Part shown: positions 11,801 to 23,800 of the stretch, one piece after another
Layout of the letters: each line of letters begins with the position of its first letter
Numbering within the stretch: the first letter of the stretch is position 1
NCBI RefSeq assembly: GCF_910591885.1
Contig: NC_063273.1
Location: 868,001-932,000, forward strand
Reading direction: 5' to 3'
Length of the DNA: 64,000 bases
DNA from: Bombus terrestris
Taxonomy: Eukaryota > Arthropoda > Insecta > Hymenoptera > Apidae
Notes under the pieces: model-generated
What the model was told of the DNA's origin: nothing
The model's input: the letters and a program-made list of their open reading frames with translations, nothing else
Databases searched by the model: none
Position numbers and translations under genes: made by a program

Positions 11801-14800
11801 ACGTTGATCCGTTGAACGGAACGAGCTCCGACGTGCTCGATCGCTGGCTGTTTATTCTCGTCGTCGCACAACGTTTAACCGGCTGTTGCTAAATCATGCA
11901 TCGAGAAATAAATACCCATCCGTCAGAAAGATCAGGCGCGACTCGTCACCGTGTTCGCGCGAGATCTTAATTACCAGATAAATGGAAACGCTTGTGACGG
12001 AGGAACGGCAATCGTCGGGGGAAAACGAGCGTTCGCATGCGACAATATTTATGACGTATTCTTCGAGAGAAGTCTGACGAATGTATCGAACGATCTCGCG
12101 GAATTAACCGTGCAGCAAGGCCGTTATTACAGGACGCGCGCGTTCAAGGAAACACAAGCATTCGATATCGAAATACCTCTCTCGCGATTTTGCGATCGCG
12201 TTATTAAAGTCAGCGACGAAAGTTTCCTGTAAAATTGGATCGTTAATTGAAAATAAACGTGCAATGCGTACAGCGTATACAGGTATTTATCATTAAAGCG
12301 TTAAAACACGTAAGCCGATTGTTATTAAAATCTACGAATTAATGAGAAACTAACGGCTAAAAAGAATATTTGCTTATTCGTTTAAATATAATTAAAGATA
12401 ATTCTCAGTAGGTAACGATAAGATCATTTTTAACGCTCGTTATCGACCTCGATGCGTTTAAGACGGTTGTTCGCGACGCTGTATAGTAATTCTGTCACGT
12501 AGACTCGAGTAGAAGAAGAGAACATTTTCGGCGTAAACTCCTTCACCTCGAAACGTGTAATTTCGCGTGTCTTAAAACGTTTACGCACCGTTCGATCAAT
12601 CTCGATTCTTCGCAAATACGACATTCGGTAATTTTCATTACACGCTCAGGTAATAGCATACACGCGGGCAACGAATAGTACGGGCTACGTGTCTCGTACG
12701 CGTTGGCGAATTAATTCCGTTCGATGCGTATCTTCGGCAGAAAACGCGGTAATTCCAGGAAGCAGTCGTACACGGTTTTCCTGTCTCGAACGAACGGGTA
12801 ATCAACAAAATTTCGTGGATCGGCGCACCTGTGGCCGCGACGCCGGACCGTTGTGCAAACAGCGAAAACGAGAAAAAAAAAAAAAAAAAGAAAAAGAAGA
12901 AAGGAAAGAGGAGGCGATCGAAAGAGGGAACCGTATGATCGCGGGTACGATTTTCTTCGCGTTCCACTTTATTATCGGGAAGGTTTCGACGGGGCGTACA
13001 TTTTTCATGAGACGATTTCCTCTGCCGTGATGCGACGCCATTATCTGACGCCGTATCGCGTCGCTTCCAGCACGTATGTACATACACCGACTCGAGAGAT
13101 AACGAGCAACCAGGACGAAAGTAGCTTTACACGGTTCGGAAACCGCGCACGGCACACGGTGGAACACGTGTAGATCGAGCGGATAGTTGGACAATTAATT
13201 CGCAAATTAACCGGTCGATTGGAAAATAATCGGCCCTGGCTAACGACCGTGACGGATTTCCTGGAACGCGCCGCGACGACCACCGGTCGTGTCGGTGAAT
13301 ACAATCAAGATACCGGCTTGGTTCGAGCGTAATTTCCCTTGTAATTTGTAATTTGCGAATAAAAATACCGACGCTTTTATCGATGACGAGTTTCGCTGCG
13401 CCTATCTATTCAAAGTCTGTGTTATAGTTTAGCGTTTGCGCGCTTCTGCGTTATTCTGCTGGCAATTTATTAAACATCTGACCTTTTTATCGTCCACAGT
13501 TTCGTCGGAGATTCCAGCTTCGTAATATTTCGCGAGTACGCCAGCCTCCGCATATTCATCGTCTGTATAGTCACAGCGAGTATAACACATCGATATATAT
13601 TAAGCAAAAGGTAGAGATTGCAGGAAATTTGATAAATTTGTATAGTTTTTCAGAGTATTTGTACGATTTAATCATCAAAGTTAATAAAGATAATAAATCA
13701 AGGAAATTCCTCGCCGTATCTAGCGTAACATGTATCGAAAATGCTAAAAATATCGAAATTTTTATATAAAATCTAATTACGTTGTCCCTCGTAATCGTCG
13801 GTTTCTTAATGTTCTTGTTACAAATTCTCAGAAAAATCTTCTTCGTATTTATACGAAATACGTGTACTTCCAATTTTTCGTATAAAATTGAAATATTAAG
13901 ACAACGCAACTGTAAATCGTCTTATCGCAATTCAAAGAGAAATCGTAACGCGGTTAAATTTCATTTACGTTTCACTGGAAGCTTAACGCGAGTCACGTCT
14001 GACGTATCATCGACTCGAACTCCTTTCGAGACACGACCTGCCGTTTCATCGATGGTCGGTCGACACTTACTTTCCGTTACTTGGCAAAAATTTTCCGCCG
14101 AGTTATAACGGACGTTCGGCGAAAGCAACGTTAAAAGTGGCTTTCAGAAGAAGGCAATCGGATTAAAGCTACCGTGTAATTAAGAGTCCTTTGGCTCGAA
14201 TTCATTACACACGATTACCGGTATTTCGTCCTTCTTCGACTCGCAAGCAGAAACGTCGGGTTAATCGAGAGCTAAAATGCACGATGTGTATACTTATCAA
14301 GATGTACCGAACATCTCCAAATATCCCTAATAACGTTTAAATAATGTTGCAATCGCAGCATTCGGAGGTTTTAATCGTCGCGTTCAACGCCTCGTTTCTA
14401 CGGAATTTAATTACAAGCGATAAGGAATACGCAAACGAGACGGTCTCGCCTCGAATAAACGTGGATAATACGGTTGATCATAAAAACATAAAACACGGGG
14501 AAGAAGAAAAAGTCAATAGGAGCATGTATATCGTGCGAATATGTTCTGCAAAGACCTAATAACGCGAAAAATCCACTAAAATCAAAATCAAAAGTACGTT
14601 GGAACAGTTTTGTCGTCGAGTAATCACGTCCGAGCTCGAAGACGATGCAGCTTGTCTCAAAGTTAAACGACGAATGGCAACTATGGTACCACAAACGAAG
14701 CACTTTACCGAAAACTGGAAAAACTTTTCACGGGTCTTTGATGAATACGCGAAGAAGAAAAATCACAGATCCGAAAGGAATGTTCGTTCTCTTGCAACTT

Positions 14801-17800
14801 TCTAGGAAAACGTCGCTTTTACGAGCGTTAAAATCACCGCACGTTGATACTTTCCCCTTTGCGCTGAAACTATCAAAGCGCAATACGACAAATCTCTCTT
14901 AAGCGATAGACATCTTGTAAATTGAATAACGGCGCGTTTCTGGAAATTTGAGTGACTTTTTTTTTTTTTCTTTTTTTTTCTTTTTAAATACATAGACGAA
15001 ATTACGTATCCATCCTGTTGCCATATTTTTCATTCTAATCGTCTTGATCGTAGAATATATATCGTATCTCGGTCGTTAGCAGCTCCGCGGTATAAACCGA
15101 AAACTCGTATCCGCGCGAAAACAGCAAAGACTCGCCTTCTTCATTACCCTCGAGGAAAATCGCTTCTCTGGAAAGTCAGGGTCGCGATGGAAACTGCAGA
15201 AACGCAATATCCGGCGGCTCGACTATTTTGGCATCGCCTGGTACCAAAACGAACACGCCACGATAATGGCCGTTGATGACGATCGTTTACATGCGCTCGT
15301 AATCGTCCTCGAGCACAGTCAGAATTTAAATATGCTCTTCAAGTTTCCACGCAAGAGAGCGTGGTGAGGAAGAAGGAGAAGACGAAGAAGAAGGAGAAGG
15401 AAAACGCGGCAGGAGAGAGGAACGCGGATCGCGATCGAGCGCCGGGAGGTCGATGCACGCCAGGCATGGTCGTTATTAAAATAAATTCATTAAGCCGAAA
15501 CGGGGATCGCGCGAGTTCCCGCACGGGCGCGTCGTAAGAAATTCACTGTGTTGGTAGTGTGCAATTATATTGTCATTAGTGACGTCACGCGCGTAATACA
15601 ACGCGGCTTCCTCTTATTCCGTCATCTTCTTTTTTTTTTTTTCTCTTTTTCATTATTTTTCCTTTTTCTCTCTTCTTCGCGGATGCTCCGTGGCAGGCTC
15701 CGTGGCAGGCTCCGTGTGGCGTTCGCACAGGGTACCATCGCATCGCGCGAGATTCATCTGGACGGAGATAATCCAAGCACCACCCCTTGGCCCTTGATTA
15801 TCGAACCCGTGTAACGTACTACGAGATATCGCGTGGTCGGTACTGTTGCCACGTCGGAACTCGTTAACTCGTAATTTCCTTCCAGATCGTAATTTCCATT
15901 TCGAGATCTAAAGCCTCGTTCAGATCGGTAGTTCGAGTCGCTTCGAAACGATTCGAATCGAGCAATTTAACTTGAAAAGTTTCGTTTTCGACGCACGTCG
16001 AGTTACTTCGATTGAATCGGTTTGGCTCGTTGTCAGGGTTGTTAAAAATACGTTGTAAATATCGTATGTTGGGACGAAACGCAATACCATCGATAATATG
16101 CAACATATCGCTTATAAAAATTTCGAGTCGATCCTATTTTCCAAATAGCCTAAGAGTTTCAGAAATCCGAGGAATTAAAGATACGTTATATATTTTCCGA
16201 TTTCGATAAAAGTCGCGTTAACTTCAGCGAAAGCAATTGCCAATATTCGTCGATTACTAGAATCACGATCTGCTGAAAGGTCGTACGTACGCCCGATCAA
16301 ACAAAATCTCGATCTTAATCCCTTGGTTTTTACATCAGCCGGACGCTATCGCCTGCGATCTATCTATCGATCGTTTCAGCCATCCGAAGCTCGTTAGCGA
16401 AAAAAATTCAATGAAAGGTGTTTAATATCGTAAATCGAATAGTCCGGCGGCGGCGTCGTAAACAGAGAATTTGAATTTCAAATCGGACAAGCATTAAGAA
16501 GCACGGGGACGGAGCACGGGGACGTGGTGGAATCGTTGGCGAACGCCCCTGCTGAATTCATCTTTCGCGCGTAAAAACGAGCCTTAAAGGGTCGCTAAGT
16601 GCGTCTAATTCGACTCGTTTTCCGTCGGAACGATCGGCTTTACGATCGTCCCGTGATTCCCTCGGCCATCGTTTCCCTGCCTCTCCGTCCTTCTCGTTTC
16701 TCTCGCTCGCTGCTCGAAAGATTCGAAACAACGTGCCGATAATTCGGCGCGCGACACCGTGATCGCGGCGCGAGCGCAAGAAAACCGACCGTGCAAAGCC
16801 ATGAAATTATGCAAATGCACGCCGCTGCAAGGTGTTTGGATAATTGCGCGCGCTGTCGGCTCCGCGCAGCCCTTACTTAAAATCACATCAGCGCCGTGCT
16901 GCCGGCCGACGACTTTTGCGCCCGCGTCTCGCCTCCTCTCATCAGTGTCACCGCCCCATAACGCACACACATCCTTCCCTCGCGTTTATTACGCTTTTTG
17001 TCCTGTAGCTAACTTCTTCTCCTTTCTCTTTATCCGCCCCCTTCTTTCTCTTTCTATCAAGTCGCCGCTGAAGCTTCCAGCTACTACGGTACAGTCCTTT
17101 ACGAATTCAATTTTTGAACCGTTCGCACTCGGCAATTTGAACAATTTTAACAATTTGAACAATTTTAACCGACAGACTCTTGCAAATAGGAGGTAGGTCG
17201 ATCGGAGGTACGCGCGATCGTTTATGGCCACGTTGTTTTCGAGTTAAAGCGTAATTGTCGGTAATTATTTGTACCGGCTCCGCGTTATGCCGCAGTTTAC
17301 GACGCGGGGATAATTGACGCGGGTATTTAAACGGGAAATTGATGGGGGATATCGGATAATTCCGGTGCAAGATCGCAGGGCGAAAGGAGCGACGTTATCG
17401 GAATCTATCGAAAACGCGTAAGCTGAAACAACGTATATACCATACCGTACAATTTCGATTGGTTACTAAATTTTAAGGACTAGTTGAAAACTCGACACCT
17501 TGTACTTACGCCACGTTTGCTACTATACCTGTATTACGCTTCGTAACGTGTACGTATAAATATTAATAAGATATCTCGCTCGAATCGAAAACAAGGGACG
17601 TTTGAAGAAGCAGCGATCAATTACAGCTTCGAGGGTAGTATGTCGCGTAGTTTGTTAATAACGTTGCATCGGGATTATATAAATTAATAGAATCGCGTTC
17701 TGTCGCGTTCGTCATCGAGGAAACGCACGAAGCAACGCGATAAATAACAAATACGAAGTCTTTCCACGTCTTCGTGTCACTTTGTATCTCTTTGTAACTT

Positions 17801-20800
17801 AAAACGGTTCCAAGATCGTTAAAACGCTTACTTTCGTTTTGCTTCCTCCGATGCTTCCTGGTCGAATGCTTCCCGTCTCGTAGAATCTCGTGAGAATCTT
17901 CGAGACGCATCCATGAGACACAAGAAGTTGCCGTGAGATATCGCAAGGTCTGACGCCGACCAAAGCGAGCTGTACGATTCTTTGTCGAACGCAATCGGGC
18001 AATGGCCTCCCGTTAACAAACACACCACCCAATTGATTAACTCCTGCTTGACCTGCAACAGCAAACAATAAACCGTTTCCATTTAATTCCAAGTCCAAGT
18101 CCAAGTCCAAGTTTCTATCGTTCGTTCGTGCCTGGTTGTCGTTTCCATCCAAACATTCTTATACACCGTATTGTTCGAATATCGATCTATTTTTTGCTAG
18201 CTTTTATTTGTTAATTTTCTTTATTCGTTTGTTCGCTAAATATTTTCTTTCCTCGATGCCCGTGTAACTCGCGTAATAGCCACGATAACGCTCGTAGAAA
18301 CGACACGGCAATCGACTTGTTAATTGAAACTGCTACTCGTCGTCGCGTATGATACACGCTGCACACGTACGCGGTTGAACAAACGCAGAAAACGAGCGTA
18401 CGCGTTTTTGCATCGCCATTACGAGAAAAAGCGTCGTTATCCAGGCGATAATCGCGAGGAAAACGTTGGTCGAGCGAACTAAAGCGTCTACCCTTGGGTT
18501 AACGAAATTAAATCATTAGCCGTCGCTGGAAGGAAAAGATCGAAGGCATCGCCAAGACACAGCTGCTGCTGTGTCTCTTTTGTATCTCACGTAAAATGCA
18601 CAATAATAAAAGGACGATAATCCGCTAATAATTAGTCCGGTTCAGGGTGGAGCACCGGGCAGATGCATTTTTTCCGAACCTCTAATAATACAGTTGGGAA
18701 CGCTAGAGCGAACTATGTACTTAATTGGCTCTAAAATTTTGTTCACTGTAGCGTCAGTTTGTTCTACGATACGAGTATAGTACGTTGAAATTCAGACTAC
18801 GAGTCTACGATTTAAAACAAACTTGCTGCTGTTCGAAAATGCTGTGAAAAATATTATTATCGTTTTCTTCGCGATCGTTTTAACGATCCATTTTGATATT
18901 TTGTTTCTTTTTTTTCTTTTTTTTTAAATACCGAAATACACGTTATAAAATCTAAAATACACGTTATAAAATACACGAAACGTCAAAGTGTCTGACGATA
19001 CGCGACGACTTTGATCGTTCTGTTGCAGAGTTCAAGATCGAATTTTAAAAACACCGAAGCTCGGTTAATTCGGAAAAGACGACTTTCCTCTTGCTTTGTC
19101 GGTGAGTTCCGAGGGATTCTCGAAAGACGGAAACGAAGGGAAGAAAGAATCGTCATTTCGACGTTCTTACGGGAACGTCGAAAAGGAAAGAGGACGTATA
19201 ATTATCCGCAGTCCCATCGGCGGACGTTGGACGCGGGCAGGAAGCAGGGAAAGAGGAACGGCGACGCTCGTCGAAATTGTTTTCCGCTAATTTTCAAACG
19301 TCGCCCTCCGATTACCGTCTTTACCAATTTTTCACGCGCTCCACGCGAAACGAAATTACTCGGATTACTCTTCCTCGATGTTCGCTAACTCGTCGAGTCG
19401 CTCGAGTTTTCTCGCATACTACGGTAACTAGCTCGATCCCCGTGAAGATAACGCGTTCTCGATTTTTGATACAGCTGATACGCCTGTGCGAGGTCTTCGC
19501 CCGTGGTTGCGCGTATTTTAATTGCTACGAGGTAGTGTTCCCTACAAGGTAGCGACGGCGAATTTATGGTGGATGCGTCGTTGCGTTACGCGATACTTTG
19601 ATGTTCACCGATGTCGACCGACGAGGATAACGCATTGTTACGTAAGTAGATTGAATATTTATGGCGATTAGCAGAGAAGATTATCACGAGGAGGAAATTG
19701 TTTAAATCCTGTGGACTTGTTATATGGTTTGCAAATATTTGGTTCCAAGGAGTCTGTGCTTTTTATGTTTATCTATCCGTATATTCTTACGTATCTATAT
19801 TCTTATCTATACTTGTTCGATGCATTGGAAGGTTTTTACGATAATGATTTTGTAAGACCAAGATGATTACGATCGTAATAAAATCCTGTTACGCAAGCAT
19901 TATATCAGCGCGTTCACGGTGAAACGATACGAATCAAAGCCTTGAAGAATTATTATTAGACCTATTATCTATTTGGAAATCCTTTTTTAAATCTACTATC
20001 CACTGTGTGATTTAGATTTCTGCCTTGACAAATTATTAGTATTCGTATTACGTTCCGTTTTTGTGGTTATTTAGCAGTTCGTGGCTGTTATTTAGTCGTT
20101 ACGTAGTAAATATTACAATTAGTCGAGATTGACAAATACGTTATAAGCATAAACGCGTAAGGTCTGACAGAAATGCGCTTAGTGGTTCGAAGCATTAAGC
20201 TCAATAGCATTATTCTATCGCATCGCCTCTGTTATTCCCTTTCGTATCGTAAAACTAAGACACACGCTATCCGCGAAACGTGCGGCAAATCTATCGACGT
20301 TTAAAAGTTAATCCGGTTGGTTGGTATAAACGGGCCTAATTTCCTCTACGCGTGTCCAACGCGAATTAACCCCGTAACCGTTCGATTAATTTGCAGAACG
20401 CGTCTGCGGTAGAAAATATTACGAAATAAGATGTTACATTGGAATTGCGTCATTTAAAACGGGAAGCGAAGCGATTACTAATAACCGTTGGCAACGAGCG
20501 AACGGTCCTTGATGACTTTTAACAACGTCGACGATCCAGTCGGCGATCGACGAATTCCTACCAGGCTTTCAAAGTTATTTAATCTTGGTCGATTTTCGAT
20601 TTCCTTTCGAGTCTCTTACGCTTTTATAGGCCACTTTGCTTCTCGTCGATGGACAGAAGTGAGAAACGAGGCAATTCGTACGATCGATAAAATCGTCGCC
20701 CGCGATCCGAGATCAAAAGAGGCAGAGCGGAAGGCTCGTTCGAATCGGCCGAGAAATTATCATAATTCGTTTCACGGACGAAATTTTGATGGAGGATCGT

Positions 20801-23800
20801 TTCTCAGATTCCACGGTCACACGGCTGCTTAAATTAACGATATCCAGATAATAAAATCCACCTTTTCGCTAGCGGGACAACCGTTGGCATACGCGCTTCC
20901 ACCGCTCGTACTTTCGCAGACGCCACTTTTCAGTAGAGACGACTTAAATCATTCGAATATAGCGTGTATAGTTCGAGTCCTTAAATGTCGGACGACATTT
21001 TAAGATACGAGAATGCTAATTCTCGCATAAATTCGATCCTTACGTTGTCTCTGGAGGAATAGTCGCGAGAGCAGAAATTAGGTAAAACATATCGCACAAG
21101 TCGAGAATTTAAGAAAAGTCAACTTGGACAAAATCGATGTAACGAATATCTGGATAAAAGATACGTAATACGAATACCAAGAGCGAAACCATTTTCGTTT
21201 CCACGTCTCGTTGCCTTCGTTTCTAAATAAATTTCCCAAGTTAAAATTTCGTTTGACGCAGCAGCCCTTCGTGTTATTCGTACTCGTACGATATACTAAC
21301 GAAATTTATGTGGACAGATTTATATAGATTCGGAATGTCAAATTCCAAGTTCCAAGTTCCCTAAAAATTCTTCAAGGTTGTTGCTTCAGCGACTCAATCG
21401 TTTCAATATTTTTCATCGTTTTACCGAGAAACCGATGGAATCGAGCAAACGACGAGGTCGTGACGACTAAATTACCGCCAAGGATCGTAAAACGGTAACA
21501 CCCGGAAATAAAAACGTCGATCGATCACCAATTTTATATCGATCCGTTGAAAATCGAACGAGGACGGACGGGACGATGCCGACGCGCGTTTAACCACGCG
21601 CGGAATAAAATTTGAGTTACGCCGCCTCCGGACGTTCCCTGCTCTCTTTGAAACGGCCGAACGAGGCAAAGGGTCCGAACAGCTTCGAGATATTAAACCC
21701 GCCATAAATCAACGGTGGCTTACCGACCGCGAAAACACCCTAATTCCCCGATCATTTTCGGTAGCCGACAATTACTTAACGGCATAATTATTGCCAGAAA
21801 ATGAAATCTCACGCAGATTTCTGCCGTCTACCCTTCGACGAACCGATGTTGCTGTACATCGATGTAAATGGCGCGGTCCGTTGTAAACGAGTTTCGTCTT
21901 TACTTAAATCGAATATATGCCATCCGAAGCGGATAGATAATAAGCGTTAAATACAATGCCACGGAATATCGAAATTTATCGATACAACGAACGATCGACC
22001 GGTTCGATCCTAATTTTTCGAATAACGATATACATGTATTCAGAATTCGCTTTCGACGATAACGGATATCTAAACGGAGTCGACAAGATTCAAAAATTCC
22101 CGAATCGATGCCAGTAAAATCCAAAGATTCGACGAAACGCGACGAATCGGCGAGTTCTTGATATATTTTGTTGAAATCGTGAAAATTCTTGCACTTGGAG
22201 CATCGATACGAGATATCCTTTACAGTTAGGTAAATTACGGGTTGGGCGACTCGTTCGTCGAGTGATTCAGTTCGGTGATTACGAACAGGGAAAATGGATA
22301 CGAAAGAGAAGCTGCGAAGAGAACGTCCCAAAAACATGGTAATAAAAGGGACACGCGAGACGCAAGAGCTCACGGCTGGAGGATGATTTAAGGAGGCCTT
22401 TTTAACAGCGGCGACAAACTTTTCGCCACGTTATTACGATGGAATTACATTAAAAAGGAGAGAAATTCTCGCGTGTCGATCCCTCGTTATTCATCGACGA
22501 TATCCGACACCGGTGCAACGATTTATTCGGCGTTATCGGCAATTATTATTTCACCTCCTCCAAAATCCTGTCGCCTGTGTCCCTTCCCTTCTTTCTTTCG
22601 CCTTGTTCGCTCTTTCTCGCGCTATCTCGCACTCTCTTTCGCCGTTTCCCTTCTTTCTTTTTCTCCGCTCCGCCTTAATTTTGGCGCTACATGGTAAAAA
22701 GAGTGTCGCTTCCTGTTCCAGGCTTCGCGGATCAGGCCGAAATTACACCGAGGCCAGAACAGCGACAGACCAACACGACCGCCGGCCAAATTATTATTAC
22801 GGCAAAAACCGAGCAGGAAGTTGCGTTCTTATCTTTCGTAAAAATCTCGGGGCGAAACGCGAAACGCGAAATTGCGCGAATAAATGTCGGATTCCCCGCT
22901 GGTCTCTTGTCTCCGCGACGATGGCGCGAACGTGCAAAGTTATCGAGCATGAAGATCGTCCGACGGAGGTTCCACCGATCCAAGAAAAAAGGCCGTAACA
23001 TTCGATATTCGAACGGTCGTGCCACTTTTTTCCGTCCAGCGATCTTTTTTTTTTCTGCGGAGAGAAACGAGTCCCGTCCAGTGATTGTTTTAGATACTTG
23101 TTTTTTAATCTCTTGATTTACGACCTTCCTTCTAAGTAGTTACTTAAGAGGTTGTTATAATTAATCGTCACTGTAATATATACGACGATCGGACTGTGAA
23201 TGAAACATATAAAATATCCACGTTTCCTATTCCACATTTCTATCGAGCATCGTAACTCGAAAACTGGAAAATCATTTTCTGCGTACATTCCATTTTCTTA
23301 ATCGTACATAAAACTCCGTCGTCAATGGAGAACGATCATTTGTTAACTAGCCAATAACGATTAAACGTATAATCGGTACCTTGCATTGCTAAAGGCTGAA
23401 AAAGCTCGATCAACCGACTAAAGAGCAGCTTTTTCTCGCACGATCGCCGGAATCGCCGATCTTTCTCGTTTCGCTAGAAGATGAAAAAGAAAAAAGAAAA
23501 AAAATGGTGAATCGCTATACGTATAAGTTTAATCGCTGGGTATAGCGGTCGAAGAGGAAAATCTCGGACGAGGAATCGAAGACGGTCGATAAGACCAGGG
23601 AAAGAACGAAGCGGGACTAATCGTAAGAGAGAAAGGAGAAGGAAGAAGAAGAGGACGAGCAAGACAAAAAAAAAAAAAAAAAAAAATAAAATAAAAAAAA
23701 AATAAAAAAAGATATGCGAAATAGCGTATCGATGCATACCGACACGTAAGACCGTGTGTAGGCCATAAACTAGCGGGGGTAGAAAGATATTTATGCGACG

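Larger units (their letters stand above)
8089..17831 (-). other. Poxn: Poxn intron 2 (9.7 kb), splits the paired domain
   Basis: Bounded by GTAAGC and CAG. No coding sequence is supported inside it. It contains several short tandem repeats (10560-10607, 15685-15714, 17133-17168) and A/T-rich tracts. A GC-rich patch around 16.75-17.0 kb includes an exact POU octamer. Its size suggests regulatory content, but that is inference. Confidence 0.8.
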
